The notes below the pieces were generated by a model. It was not told where the DNA came from. It was given only the letters and a program-made list of their open reading frames with translations, and did not search any database. This document shows, piece by piece, positions 12,784 through 24,194 of a stretch of 64,000 nucleotides of DNA. The DNA is from Letharia columbiana (Eukaryota > Ascomycota > Lecanoromycetes > Lecanorales > Parmeliaceae), in the NCBI RefSeq assembly GCF_014066305.1, contig NW_023501054.1, positions 182,001 to 246,000 of the forward strand, given 5' to 3'. A program made the translations under genes and the position numbers. Positions within the stretch are counted from its first letter, which is position 1, and each line of letters starts with the position of its first letter.

Positions 12784-13568
12784 CTACGGACCATATGGGA
12801 TGCTGTAGTTTGGGCGAGCGGGCCTCGTCGACGACGAGCTTTCTCCTTCCCCGATCGCCGAATAATCCGCAGAGCTGTCTCCCGGCTTCGGCGCCCTAAA
12901 GCCGACGGCAACTTTGAACGACTTCACAACCGCTGCTCTGACGAGCGCGGTCTTATGGCGGATACCCTTCTCCTTCGGCTTGCCCTTCTCCTTCTCTTTT
13001 CCCTTTCTCTCCCCTCCTCCTCCTCTTTCCCCTTGTCCTTTCCCAGGTCCATGTCCTTGTCCTTTCCCATGTCCATGTCCACGTCCATGTCCACGTCCTT
13101 GTGCTTGTGCTCGTCCTTCCCCATCCCCATCCACCCCACCAACTCCAACACATCAGGCCTATCACAGAGCGCGCACACCACAAATCCACCCTCAGCCCGA
13201 TGAGCCAGCCTTGGCGCAAACCCCTCTGAACATTCCAGGCCCTTCGGCGCCCTCGTACCACTGACGTCCACGCTCACGAAGTCGACATCGTCATAGGTGA
13301 AATCGAGGCCTCCGTACGCCTGTGTCAGAAGCTTGGGTCTGGAAGCCACGCCTAAGGGATTTGCTTCCGGGACCGGGTCAGCGAAGGGGTCTTCCGGGTC
13401 GGCGAAGGGGTCGGGCTCTGGGGGAGGGTCTTCCGGATCGGCAAAGGGGTTAGGTGGTTCGGATTTGCCTTCTGCATGAGCCAGAGAGTAGGCGGCGCAA
13501 GGGGTGAAATTGGCTGGGATGTAGATGCAGGTGCAGTCGTCGTGCTCGAAGTAGAAGGTCTGGCACAT
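12784..13568 (-). CDS. Conserved-looking MCQ-type hypothetical protein with low-complexity middle
   Basis: I chose the ATG at 13568 because of its good context (CACAATG) and because the protein then begins MCQTFYFEHDDCTC, a cysteine-containing start seen in many ascomycete hypothetical proteins. Next come FADPEDP repeats, a CALC pair near residue 142, and a very repetitive Lys/Asp/Met tract from DNA of the GGACATGGAC type. In the starting frame the ORF stops at 12924 after an Arg-rich tail. A second minus-strand frame (12784-13134) gives a more protein-like end, including VAVGFRAPKPGDSSADYSA, so I think the true C-terminus lies there. The switch needs an intron or an indel inside the repeat tract, and I could not settle which. 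Function unknown. Confidence 0.55.
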
Positions 13569-14152
13569 TGTGGCGGTGGAGCTTGAGGTATGTAAGGATT
13601 CAGCTGAAATGTAGGATTCGTGGTTGAGTTGTATGTCAGGATGAAGTTGTGTGAATGGACACGGTGTCGTAGACACAGAAGTATTTGGTTCCTTCAGTGA
13701 GGCCACTAGGCGTGTCACGCAGGAGAGATTTCACAAATAACGGACGGCTTTGAACGAATTTGTACGATAACGCTCAAAGTTTTCTGCCGAGACCTGGTCC
13801 CCACTTATGGAAAGAATTGTATCGTCTTAACTTTGCACCCTACTTATTGGCACCGAATCAGATAAGCGAGTTTCAAAAGAACGATGGACGATGGATGTTG
13901 ACAAAGGTTCGGGTCTCCTGTCTGCTAAGTTTTGCAAAGGGAAACGGGCAGTGGTACTGTGCATGAATTCTAGTGGCTCTTCCCGCATATGCGGTTTATG
14001 CTCTCGGTCGTGTTCAAAAAGCAAACGACATCATTTCTTCCGCGGGAGCTGACAATCACACAATTCGAGTCTTTTCTAAAAGCGCCAGCGCCGCATACAG
14101 TGCAAGGTTCTGCCCGTGTACATTCATCCATCTCCCAAGGAAGTAAATCCCA
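13569..14152. other. Intergenic, convergent with nothing supported
   Basis: No convincing ORF. Short ORFs on both strands lack initiation context and protein-like composition. This stretch holds the upstream region of the MCQ-type gene and the 3' side of the secreted-protein gene to its right. Confidence 0.4.
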
Positions 14153-15400
14153 TCAAAAGTCCACCACCACAGCCTCACAAACAGGATGAATACTCATATC
14201 CTGGTTCGTCGCACTCCTCGTACTAACAAACAACAAATTCGTCTCTCCCGCCGGCTGCGGCGCCTTTACCTGCAGTGCTACTTGCATATCAGTCACAGAA
14301 CTCCCTTCCGCACCTTGTGCAAGCGCCGCCTGCAGCACGTCTCGTTGTGTTGCTTGGTCAGAGCATGTATTCACATTCTCGGAGTGTTGGAGGGTTACCG
14401 CATAGATGTATCCTTCGAGTTTTCCGGACTCATCGACGACTTCGACAACGGTGGGGGACTGTAGGTAGGACCAGTCGTCTGTATTGGCTGTGTTTAATCT
14501 TTGGATGGCCGAGAGGAGTGGGGCGCCAGCGGATGCGATGTTGAAAGTTGGAGAGTCTCCGGAGTCAACCATGCAGGTGCGAATAAAGTTACAATTTGCA
14601 TCGGAAAGTGCACGTGATTGGAGCGGGCTAAGGGCTGGTAGAGAGATGGGGGCCTCGAGGTCAGCAGAGGAGCGCTTATGGATGTTGTCGTTCCACGTAG
14701 CAGGATTGACGCCGCGAAAGACCCGACTTGCGATTTGTTGGAACTTCCACTCTTGACCTGCGGCGCTATGGACGGCTCCATGTGTCATCCGCTTGGCATT
14801 TGTCATGTGTGAAGCCTGCTTAGACTGACCACGCTTTGCCACCGCTCCTTTCTTGGTGGTTTCTCTTCTCATCTTCGCTGGTTTTGCACTCGTGGTAGCT
14901 GGTGGTGGAGGCGCACTCGATGCTGGTGTTGAAACAGCACCTGGCTCGGTGAGAACTTCGCCCTTAGTGGCAGTCTCGGTTGCATTAGGAGGCATCTCGA
15001 CTACCCCTGCAGGGTCCAGGTATGTGAAGCCGACATCTGTGATATCAATGACTTGGAAGGACTCATAATTCCCCACTCCCAAACATACGGGTACGTTGCC
15101 CAGAGCGATTAGGGTCTGACAGTTAGCCTCCCCATACCAAGCTACCGCAGAGTTTTTGTCGCTAGGGCTGGATTTCACGTTGGGAGTGATGAGGACGTTG
15201 TCAGAGCCGCCTTCGACAGGTATCAATATGTTGGAGTCAGATACGTTGAAGAATTGGGTCTGGCATCCGGATCCAACAGTACCAACGAACTCGCCGATGG
15301 TAGCGCCGGTGCATTGGCCGGCGGAGTTAAAGTCGAGTGTAAAAGCATTGGTGATGGACAAAAGTGCGGCTATAGCACTAGCAGTACGGGGTTCCCACAT
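14153..15400 (-). CDS. Secreted protein of unknown function, 415 aa
   Basis: A single uninterrupted frame encodes 415 residues. The N-terminus (MWEPRTASAIAALLSITNAF) is a plausible signal peptide with cleavage near residue 20. An N-terminal domain with paired cysteines (about 20-140) is followed by a Pro/Ala/Thr linker (about 155-175), then a basic stretch with dibasic sites (RR, KR) that could be cut by a Kex2-type protease. The C-terminal domain (about 265-415) has further cysteines (NCNFIRTCMVDSGDSP). There is no recognised catalytic motif. The role is inferred only as an extracellular protein. No intron is needed and codon use looks normal. Confidence 0.8.
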   Translation of the reverse strand: MWEPRTASAIAALLSITNAFTLDFNSAGQCTGATIGEFVGTVGSGCQTQFFNVSDSNILIPVEGGSDNVLITPNVKSSPSDKNSAVAWYGEANCQTLIALGNVPVCLGVGNYESFQVIDITDVGFTYLDPAGVVEMPPNATETATKGEVLTEPGAVSTPASSAPPPPATTSAKPAKMRRETTKKGAVAKRGQSKQASHMTNAKRMTHGAVHSAAGQEWKFQQIASRVFRGVNPATWNDNIHKRSSADLEAPISLPALSPLQSRALSDANCNFIRTCMVDSGDSPTFNIASAGAPLLSAIQRLNTANTDDWSYLQSPTVVEVVDESGKLEGYIYAVTLQHSENVNTCSDQATQRDVLQAALAQGAEGSSVTDMQVALQVKAPQPAGETNLLFVSTRSATNQDMSIHPVCEAVVVDF

Positions 15401-16263
15401 CGCAGTAAGCTAGTCTGGTGGATGGGAGGAAAAGATGCGACGGCAGCGAAATGGTAGATATCTGTAAACTCGTACCCGGCTTTTGGATTGAAAAGATTCC
15501 TGCGTCTCAAGAAATCTGGAAAGATGGTGCGCTCTGAACTGAGAAACCATTGCGCGCGGGTCTCGCGCAATGATAAGGAGGGTAAATGAGTAAGGGACAC
15601 CCAACAAAACTGGCACACATGTCTGTTTCAATCAGATGGTACTCGGTGTTCAACTGTGCTTGACTTCTGTTGTCCCCGTGCCTCTCCTGGTAAGAGTCGG
15701 TTGTTGTTGTGGTACGCAAGGCAAAATCAAACGACAGGTGAAACGAGGAGGCGGCGGAGAAAATAGATGAGAAACTGCAGTCTGGGCAAGCATGGCCCAA
15801 ATTAGCATCTTTGACTCTAAGAAACAGATGATCGCAGATGCTGACCGGATACCTTTCGGACGTCAATCGATGGTCGCGAGATAACAATAACCATGCTTCA
15901 TACCGTGTTTATCAACGAAACATCAAGTATTCCAGGACGCCGTTGCCTTGATGAGGGCAGCAGGTCAATGAGTATAAATTACTTTTATGAGTGCCTAAGA
16001 ATATAAAAGAGTTCCCCTTTCATTTTGATGTGAGACTGATTCACACCAGGTGTAGTCCAGGTTGGTCCTTTCATCTAGAGCCATTCTACAAGCTCGGGCA
16101 TTGGGTCGACCTATTCGCACGGTTGATCGAATAGCCAATCGCATTCGAGACAATCCAACAGGCTTGTAAGCAGTGCTGTACAAGTGTGAAGGGGAAGATG
16201 TCAGAGGTTTTGTTGGAGTTGAGGGGAAACGATTTCACTAGGCTGGGTTTAGTCTAGCTCCAA
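15401..16263. other. Intergenic region, no supported gene
   Basis: This is the upstream region of the secreted-protein gene on the minus strand. Short ORFs are present on both strands, but none has a believable composition or splice structure. Confidence 0.4.
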
Positions 16264-16716
16264 TCATGCCAAGTCATCATTCAATGGTCCCTCGGTCCAA
16301 GTTCCTTCCTTTCGTCTTCGCTCATCTCTGACTTGGAGAACTCTGTGCGGCATATTCAGAAGCTCTTTGATGATAATGCATTTGCACGCCAGCGAAGGAG
16401 CGAAGAAGTCACGGTGGAGAAAACACTGCTCATGAACAAGTTGGCTTCTGCCTTCTCTGAGCCAACTGGCCCTATCCTTTGACTTAAATACTGTCGCTCT
16501 TGAAGGCAACTGCCATGGACCCGATTCCAGGATCATATCTCTCCAAGAGTACATCATGTCTTCTCTTGTCTGTTCTTCAGCAGTGTAACCCAGCGCCGCC
16601 AACAACATCTCACAGCCTATCGCTGAAGGTAATGACGTACAATCAAAGCACAAGGTGCTGATCAAGAACATATGCCGCATGAACAAAACCACGTCCGTGC
16701 AACATGGCGAGTTCAC
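16264..16716 (-). CDS. Possible hypothetical protein, 150 aa
   Basis: An uninterrupted minus-strand frame starts with ATG, 191 bp upstream of and divergent from the secreted-protein gene at 16908. The predicted protein has a hydrophobic N-terminal third and a mixed charged remainder, with no domain I recognise. It may be a real lineage-specific gene or chance. Transcript data are needed, so confidence is low. Confidence 0.3.
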   Translation of the reverse strand: MNSPCCTDVVLFMRHMFLISTLCFDCTSLPSAIGCEMLLAALGYTAEEQTREDMMYSWRDMILESGPWQLPSRATVFKSKDRASWLREGRSQLVHEQCFLHRDFFAPSLACKCIIIKELLNMPHRVLQVRDERRRKEGTWTEGPLNDDLA

Positions 16717-16907
16717 ATTGGCGGTCGGTGCAACGCGGTAATAAACATGCCGTCTTACAAGCGAAATGTCAAAACGTCAGTAATGTAGCCGCACCGCTAC
16801 ATAATGCCAAGCGCCCAGTCAACACATGCTCAACTTTGGTAGTCCTCTCGGTACATCGCTGCTTCCTTTTCATTATGCTTTTGATCGTTGGGGCTCGACT
16901 GGCCACC

Positions 16908-17450
16908 ATGATCCCCTTCCTTTTACTTCTCGTGATCCTACCACTAGTCATGTGCGATCCATTACAGCTAGACCTGTTATCGACTTCCAACACATCATGG
17001 ACCGCGTCCCATAATGCTTCGACCCTCAACGCAACTCGTCTCACAACGGACAACGACTGCTTCGACGACATCCTAGGCAAGATCTTCCCACTCACCAAAT
17101 CCGACTGCGAACACGCCCTCGACACACTCGTCAAGGGGAAATCGTTATTAGAGCCTCACTATTTCGGCTACCAGTCCCGTGGCGTAACGGATCGACTGCC
17201 GTTGAAAGCTGAATACGGAACCTGCTCCATCACCTTTATGATGTTTGATCTCGACAAGCGGATCGCGTTGACATATGCCGAGATCTATGCGGAGCTGTTG
17301 GGTCCTGATGGTGTGCTGAAGGAGTGCCTGGGTCCAAGTGTGCCAGCAGAGGATGCTTTGGGAGGGCAAACGGTGCTCGGGCCGCGGAATTTGTTAATTG
17401 TTGATGTGGAGGGGAGACCTTACAACGCGGAGGATCAGAAGAGCCGGTGA
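16908..17450 (+). CDS. Small secreted cysteine protein, 180 aa
   Basis: The frame is open from 16704, but the start at 16908 has an excellent context (GCCACCATGA) and begins a classic signal peptide (MIPFLLLLVILPLVMC, cleavage near residue 19). The mature part has NxS/T glycosylation sites, then a domain with spaced cysteines. It includes an LPLKAEYGTCSITF segment, a FDLDKR segment and a C-terminal ALGGQTVLGPRN motif. That order (Cys, LP, GTC, Cys, GG-x-G) recalls a widespread family of ascomycete secreted proteins of unknown function. That family assignment is from memory. Plausibly an apoplastic or effector-like protein. Confidence 0.75.
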   Translation: MIPFLLLLVILPLVMCDPLQLDLLSTSNTSWTASHNASTLNATRLTTDNDCFDDILGKIFPLTKSDCEHALDTLVKGKSLLEPHYFGYQSRGVTDRLPLKAEYGTCSITFMMFDLDKRIALTYAEIYAELLGPDGVLKECLGPSVPAEDALGGQTVLGPRNLLIVDVEGRPYNAEDQKSR

Positions 17451-18588
17451 TAATGGATTTGCGGGTGGGTGCACCTTGGCGAACGCCTCTTGTTTTTGGG
17501 CAAATGAATTGCGATCATAGAGTGCAGAATGGAGTTGAGAATGACGCAATAGAGTTCAACAAATTTGAGAAGGCGCTTCACCTCTGCTGGTAGTCTGGGG
17601 AAAGATTGCAGGCCAAGAGTTTCGCTAGTATATAGACTCGGCTAGATTTGTGTTTTGTGAGAATTTTTGTCAAGCACCAAGACCTCCATTAATTTGGCGT
17701 TTTCTGGCGTTGCATTTGCTACAAAGCATCTTGTTGAATCAGTCAACCAGCTCTGTCTTTTTAGCCTTCAGAACTGCGTGACTTCACATTGCACGATTTC
17801 ATACCAGAATCGTTCCTGAGTTGATGAAGTACTGTATTTATTTTCAGGAAATACCAGACGCCTTGCCCGAGTCGTCTAGCAAGCTAGTTGACAATATCCA
17901 AATCACCAACTTCTGAAAGACAGAATCTGTGACTGGCAGAGCATTTCGGGCATTGGAGATGGTCTGCGAGGAAGGTCAGGCGGACGGCTCATTACCCGAA
18001 GTATTTTGCAATTGCTGTCCGAACAATCTTGTGCGCCGAAATCAAGAAATTCGCATGATCGATACTACAGAAGAACCGAAGACGCATACTCCATGTGAAA
18101 GACATAAACCTGGGGAAGATGTGGATGAGATTAACAGTATCGACAATATGCGTTATGATTGTGTGACCAGATACAGTAAATCATAAAGGGGTATGGAGCC
18201 TTCGTACGGTGTCTAAATCCTTTTGACTTTTGCGACTCACCATCTAGTCCTACTGCGTAACATCAACTGCGGGTCAACCCTATAACTCGTCCCATCACTA
18301 AATGTAAACCAACCCCCTTGTCTGCTCATTCTTTCCATGACAAATATCCCTAAATATCCCTTGCATATCTCAGAATCCCCGGTATTCGCAAGTGTCGCTG
18401 ACGGAGTATCGCCCGTGTAAGGCAAATGAAAAGTACCCTTTCTGCCAGGAAACAGTACCCTTTCTGACAGGAAAGCATTGTGGCGTCACACCGCCGAATG
18501 AGTCTCACCTTGCATAGCAATATCGCGTCACCTGATAGTCCATGTACTGGGGCCTTTTAATATTGAATGAGAGAGTAAGCGGAGTAAC
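17451..18588. other. Intergenic region with a short tandem duplication
   Basis: No strongly supported gene. ORFs at 17929-18186 (plus) and 18237-18425 (minus) lack recognisable features. At 18429-18473 a 22-bp unit (core AGTACCCTTTCTG) occurs twice in tandem. Confidence 0.4.
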
Positions 18589-18936
18589 TTAAATAGGGAT
18601 AACATTTCTAAAGGCGTTTTTGATGCTGGAGGTGATTGTGGTGTGCGGGACCCAGGTGCCGCCTCTGTAACTGTTGAAAGTGACGCCTTGGCTAGAACTT
18701 AGGGTATCCAAACCGCTGTAGGCGCCGACCTGACGGACGAGGAGAGAAGCTTTGGGAGAGGCAAGAGAGGAAGAATGGGAGTCGATGGGCGAACCAAGTA
18801 TCAAGAGGCATTTTGGGTGACGGTGACAGCGAAGCTGGCGAGCAGCAATGTTGCTGCGAGCGTTGGCCAGAAAGAGAAGACCCCTCACTGCAGACCAATG
18901 TTTCATCATTTGATGTGTTCGCATGGACCTAATCAT
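18589..18936 (-). CDS. Possible small hypothetical protein, 115 aa
   Basis: A minus-strand frame ends in a protein-like segment (VTFNSYRGGTWVPHTTIT). The second or third Met (MMKHWSAVRG...) could start a weak hydrophobic leader. A neighbouring frame also reads plausibly, so an unrecognised intron or frameshift may exist. Unknown function. Confidence 0.3.
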   Translation of the reverse strand: MIRSMRTHQMMKHWSAVRGLLFLANARSNIAARQLRCHRHPKCLLILGSPIDSHSSSLASPKASLLVRQVGAYSGLDTLSSSQGVTFNSYRGGTWVPHTTITSSIKNAFRNVIPI

Positions 18937-19434
18937 TCGAGAGTAGGCTTCACTTTCTGAGACAACGTATTACCCTTTTATATTTTTGCCAACACTTACC
19001 TTCGACATAGCCTCATGCAACAAGCGCATTTCCATTATATTTGTTGTTAATCTCCGAGTTGTATCACTGTTGTTTTACATTTGCGCTTCTACCGCTGGAC
19101 TCGACCTTTTAATTCCCGTAGGTTCTTGTCCCGGCAGTTGAAGTAAACGCCGCCTGAAAAGGACGATGGTTTTGCCGATGATGATAAGGTAGGACCAGAG
19201 CTGAGTGTTCTCAAAGAATGGTGAATCCTTTTACCCGAGCAGAACGGTATTTTCGACCGTGGGTGTCTCACGTCTCCTCTCTGTGACCAAAGTAACAGTC
19301 GGAATCCATGGTCCTATCCTTAGCCGCCGTGCGGCATAACATTTAATACCGTAGAGACACTCTTGGGTTTTTGAGATGAAACCTCTTTGGGAGGCGACCC
19401 GGAGATCAAGCACTGCTTCTCAGGCTCGGCAGGT
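18937..19434. other. Intergenic region
   Basis: No ORF with protein-like composition and no repeat or RNA feature recognised. Confidence 0.35.
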
Positions 19435-20217
19435 TCAATATTGTGCTGTCTCTACGACAGCTTCAGTGGGTCGCCACTTGTAAGCTCGAGTACTCATAGA
19501 CCGTTGGCACTGCCAGCAAGTATTTGTGTGCCTCTCTTTTCCGCACCCGTCTCCCTCATACCGCGTAATGAGCTCTTCCACCTCCACTTTCCATAGTCCC
19601 ACCCGATACCCTGAAACAACCATATTCCGCCACAACTCCACAGAATCTTCCGCTCTCAGCCTCCGCGCGAGTTCCCGGTCTTTGTCCTTATCGGTCCACC
19701 AAGCCATGTTACCACTCATGGAAGTCTTGTTCTCCAACGGCTCTTCGACTTCCACGGGAAACCCTAGTTTGGGCCCTGTAGCGCGCCCGTCGCCCTTTCC
19801 CCTCACAAGTCTCATCGTCCATAGCCTCTTGGCCAGCTTTGCCTCTTCCTAGACCGCTGTCGTCCACGCAGAAGCCCCCCGCAAGTTGTCCCTAGTCATC
19901 TGTGTCGCTGTTACCTATTGCTCGGCCTTGTCTCCGCAAGGGCGTCTCGCCCATCGTGGGTCCAATGGCTTCCGGCCGGCCTGAGCCCACATCTACCAAT
20001 GCGCTGTGCGTGGTATCCATGGGCGACGTCCTGAGGATAGACTAAGGAGCGTATGAGTTGAGGGTGAAGGCGGTGTAGGAGGTTGAGGTGGAGACCCAGT
20101 AGGAAGCGTGATCGAGGATAAGGGAAGTGAGTTCGGAGGGTAGGCGGAAGTGAGGGGAGAGAATGGCGCAAAGGGCGAGGGTGGAGGAGATTGTGGGAAG
20201 ATGAGAGGTGAGTGCAT
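19435..20217 (-). pseudogene. Hypothetical gene, multi-exon or degraded
   Basis: Two minus-strand segments look coding. The left one (19435-19848) follows a possible TAG acceptor and gives EEAKLAKRLW... ending after a Cys pair. It is rich in charged helices (ELARRLRAEDSVELWRNMV). The right one (about 20045-20217) reads LPSELTSLILDHASYW, a motif I associate with fungal hypothetical proteins carrying an F-box-like helix pair. A TAG interrupts the right segment at 20042-20044, and no donor joins the two in phase. So it is either a gene whose splicing I failed to resolve or one disabled by a stop. Its 5' end lies very close to the divergent F-box-like gene. Confidence 0.35.
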
Positions 20218-20463
20218 GGCCTGAACGGGTTGATGCTGCTGAACGTGAGGCGTGGTATTGCTTATGCTACTAATACGATGCTGGTCTCACTTATCCTTCA
20301 AACCTTGATCTTAGTGAGAGGACTTTATCGGAGGACATTTTCTTCAACATTACTAGACCATGAACCAGGCCCAAGACCTGAAAGTCTACCAACTCATGGG
20401 GACCACTTCCCTAAACAAAGCCAGGTGATCGTCCAATTGAAGCTGCGTCACCGAACCAGCAAC

Positions 20464-21354
20464 ATGTCTCTCGTTCAAGTCACGCCAGCAACCGCCCGAC
20501 ACAATTTCCTCACTCTGCCTCGGGAGATTCGCGACCAGATCTGCCTCGCCGTACTTCAGTCACCATCTGAGCCACCAGCATCACCCGAGGACGCCGGTCC
20601 ACGTTTCGCAGGATTCGGCTCCGAGTCGGAGCGACAGAAAAATGTCTTCTACCCCGTCAACATCTACCCAAGATACGCATGCCAAAGCCTGCAAGCATGT
20701 AACCATCAAATGTACACCGAAGTCCGTGAGGTCTTAGCCCGCCATGATACGTCCGAGCGAGGATTGGACTTCACGCTCGACCTAATGATCCAAGCTTGTG
20801 ACATCTGGCCCACCTGGACCCTTCTTCCCGGTCCCATCAGTCACATACGCAATCTGGAGGTAGAGATGAGGATCTTCGATGACTGTCATGGCAGCCAGTT
20901 CGGAGGCGATGGCGGCCCTGGTCCCATCTTTCGACCGCTTCTGCACCTGCTCAGCGGCCTGTTTCATCACGGTCCTCAGTTCATCTACAAGGGCGCCCTC
21001 GAGCGTCAGCTCCATGTGGATACGATGGTATTCACAATTTGCCGTGGCGAAGTGCCGAAAGAACGGTTTTACGAGCAAGGAACGGGAGTCGGGAGCCCAT
21101 CTTGTGTCTTGTCGGTGAGACATAGAATCGCTCAGTCAGTGTGGCTGAAGCTACGCATGATCGCCAGCCGTGGAACATTGTTGGGGAAGGTTTCTAAACT
21201 CAAGTTGAAGACGATTGAAGATACGAGAGAGTTTCAGGTGCCTGAGAGGAAGCTGGCGCAGGAAACTGTGGATTATTGGGACGGGTATGGGTATCATTGG
21301 GGGATCCAACTTCCATCTGATGGCGGAGGATTGGGTCGAGAAGAAGACCCGTAG
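20464..21354 (+). CDS. F-box-like protein, 296 aa
   Basis: The frame opens at 20212, but the ATG at 20464 gives a normal fungal start (MSLVQVTPATARHNF), directly followed by an F-box-like helix, FLTLPREIRDQICLAVLQ (residues about 14-31). The rest is the variable Leu/Trp-containing body typical of ascomycete F-box-like proteins, with no repeat domain I recognise. F-box proteins usually link substrates to SCF ubiquitin ligases, but only the N-terminal motif supports that here. Intronless. The opposite-strand ORFs inside it are shadows. Confidence 0.65.
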   Translation: MSLVQVTPATARHNFLTLPREIRDQICLAVLQSPSEPPASPEDAGPRFAGFGSESERQKNVFYPVNIYPRYACQSLQACNHQMYTEVREVLARHDTSERGLDFTLDLMIQACDIWPTWTLLPGPISHIRNLEVEMRIFDDCHGSQFGGDGGPGPIFRPLLHLLSGLFHHGPQFIYKGALERQLHVDTMVFTICRGEVPKERFYEQGTGVGSPSCVLSVRHRIAQSVWLKLRMIASRGTLLGKVSKLKLKTIEDTREFQVPERKLAQETVDYWDGYGYHWGIQLPSDGGGLGREEDP

Positions 21355-22391
21355 TAGTAGGAGGATAGCTGAAAGAAAGTAGTTGCGGAATGCCACTGTT
21401 TCACTGTCTTTGGAAACCTTTGATTACGAATCCCTTTCATGACTGCTACGAAGGCACTTCAAGTCACCATCAAGACACTCAATTACTCGCCTATACGCGC
21501 CTCCGCTGATGCCCCTGACAACAGCCATCCATCACTCATATCGAGCAGGTCTTACACAATTATTGATCGTGTCAAGCCCCATCTTTTCGCAGTCATCACT
21601 CCACGACGACAGACGTCCAACGCTGAGCCTCAATCCATGCTTTTGCGCCAATTCATAAAGCCGCCTAATCTTCTCTCATCATACGCATCCCGCTAGTCGA
21701 GTGCGCAGACCACAGACCTTGTCAAAAAAAAAGCAGACGAAGCCTGCCCATCCTTTGAAGTAATCACCCAGCAGATCATGCCATGCCGCTTTCGCTGCGA
21801 ACGGATAGCCAATCGGTTGCTGGACCAACTGGTGGATGTGCCCTGCTGGCGTGCACCGCGCCAGAGCTCATAGCGTCCACGTGCCAAGCACAGAACGTTC
21901 AATTGCCAGTGCCTTCACGGAGGACGTCGATGGACCCGACAGAGCGTTGGGATGTCCTTCTTCGCGACATAAATCACTCGAACGGGAGCGACTTACGTGC
22001 CACAGCGTCCACGCTTGAGCTCCGTTTCCACCGTCTGTGCAAATTTGCTCTTCCGACTTCCTCATGTCCTTCTGCAGCCACAAGATACATACATGATATC
22101 CCACATTGTCTGATGCTCCCAATAAAGGATCGCGGTTGGGTTTGCGATCGCAGCATGACGGGTTGTTGCTTGTTTGCCTCAAATGAAGTACTCCCTGCTC
22201 ATATTGAACGCTTTGAGTCTCCCGGGGTCCTTACGAGCTTCGCATTCGGTCATCGGACGAGGCGCGAACCTGCATGAAGAAGGGTAGGTGTCTTCAACAC
22301 GTAGCGTGATTATTCCTATCTATGATCTTTGATTTCTCTAATACTTTCTTCTGTAGGAAGTCTTGGTTCTTTCTTGAGTATGCTTGAACCT
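21355..22391. other. Intergenic region
   Basis: Overlapping ORFs on both strands (for example 21783-22277 plus) have no domain, no start context and no splice signals that I could support. This is the 3' side of both the F-box-like gene and the transporter gene. Confidence 0.4.
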
Positions 22392-24194
22392 TCAAACCAC
22401 ACAGTTGGTTTCTTCCGTCTTCTGTCGCAGATTTTGGGTCGTGTCTTCCCCCTGCCACCCCTCCCTCGTATCCTTTGGCATCCTCACACCAAATGCACAG
22501 ATTGCCAGCGCCACCGCCGCCATGCCCATACCGAAATACAAAGCCGATCGATAACCTCTGACTATACTCAGGCCGTGATCATTGGTATGCACTTCCACAA
22601 ATCCAGCGAACCCGAGTCCGATACTCGTTGCATAAAGCTGCAACGTACCAATCAAGCTTCCAGCAATGCCCTGTTCGCTTTTTTTCACGCTGTTGCTTGC
22701 GATTATGGCGGCGGCAGTGAAGATGAAGTCTGGGCAGAAGGACTGGATGACCGTGGCCGGGAACACTGATGGCCAATAGGATTGTTGCGCCGGCATCGTG
22801 GCTAAGATGATCTGGGCGACAAGAACCGCCAGAGCGCCGATCGCCAAAATCCACTGGGCTGCCAGTCGCGGGATGAGCCACGCCGCGATGAAGGCAGCGA
22901 AAGCCGCGCAGATCGCAATAGGGGTGAGGCCGATGGAAGTAGAGAGGGCGGACCAGTGGCGAACCTCTTGCTGCCAGGCGACGAGGTACCAGATGAAGGT
23001 GCCGTAGGACATGAAGCTGAAGAGGACGACGATGACGAGTGGGAAGAACGAAGGAGCCCGAAAGATCGACAAGGGCAGGATGGGGTGTTGCGCGAATCTG
23101 TGTTCCCAGACACCGAATGCCACGAAGAAGATGACGGCGGTGACCAGGAGGGCGATTTCATATGGGGCGTCCCATCCGACGGTGGGAGCTTGGCTATGAA
23201 AGATTAGCTGGAGTACATTGTTACGAGGTTCAGGACACATACTTCCAGACAAAGTTGAAGCTGATCAGGCCACTGATGCCGAGGACGGACCCGACCCAGT
23301 CCATTTGCTCTGACTTGCTGGGAGGGTCCTCTGAGGGAAGCAGGAGCGCAAGGCTTCCAAAGACAATCAGTCCTAGTATGGCCCTAATCGCATCATGTCA
23401 GCTGTAGATAGTGATTTTCTGCAGGATCGCGCTCACATAAAGATAAACAACCATTTCCACGGTGTCAGCTCAGCTAAGAGACCAGCGAACAGAGCCCCCA
23501 ACCATCCTCCCACAGGAGCCCCGGCGCCGAAAAACCCTAGACTTAGGTTGCGCATCTTACCCGGCGGAAGTGTGGTTCCAATGACCGCGATAGCATTGGG
23601 CACAATCATTGCAGCACCGATACCACTCAAGGCCCTCGCAGTATTAAAGGCGATGAAGTTGTTGCAGAATGCGTTGATGAAGGACCAGACGATCCACCAC
23701 CCTGCTCCGCCGAGCAGGATGTTCCTGTGGCCGTAGATGGAGCCAAGCCGGCCTGTCATGAGCACGAAGGCACCCGAAGTCAATCTGGCGGGTCGTGGCA
23801 TGTCAGCTCACACGTCGGAGATGTGAGCGTGGAGAGATACGTACGAGTACGATGCTGGGATCCACGCCGCTTGACTTGGTCCATCAACACCCAGAGATTG
23901 TCCGATGATCAGTCCGCCTCCAATACCAAGACCAAACGAAATCATCTATGAAACGAATCAGCGAGTGCGGTATAACCGGATGGGTTGAAGTACCGGCACA
24001 AGGTTGGTCAAGACTATCAGTATCGCGATGGCACGCTTGCGAGCTTGACCAATTGAGAGGTCGTGGTCCTGTGCTCTGTACTCTAGTGGAGGAGCCTCCA
24101 GCTTCTCTACGATGGCTTCCACTGTTTCGCTCTCCTTTTCTTGAATGGACGGTAAATGACATGGACTAGGTGGCTTGAGTATGAAGTCGGCCAT
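22392..24194 (-). CDS. DHA2-type MFS transporter, 530 aa, five exons
   Basis: Exons on the minus strand are 23994-24194, 23845-23945, 23437-23784, 23243-23383 and 22392-23193. The introns are 48, 60, 53 and 49 bp, with GTACTT, GTACGT, GTGAGC and GTATGT donors, and phases match to give exactly 531 codons. After a cytosolic N-terminus come hydrophobic segments. GRLGSIYGHRN (about residues 112-122) is the loop 2-3 signature of the major facilitator superfamily. QAPTVGWDAPY precedes the second half, as in 14-helix drug:proton antiporters. The likely role is export of a toxic or secondary metabolite across the plasma or vacuolar membrane. It diverges from the Zn2Cys6 gene across a 1.17-kb promoter. 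No broken residues seen. Confidence 0.9.

Noticed and set aside
12914..13264. Plus-strand ORFs of Cys/Pro- or Ser/Leu-rich repeats
   Set aside because: Translations of the complementary strand of a GGACATGGAC-type repeat in the MCQ gene.
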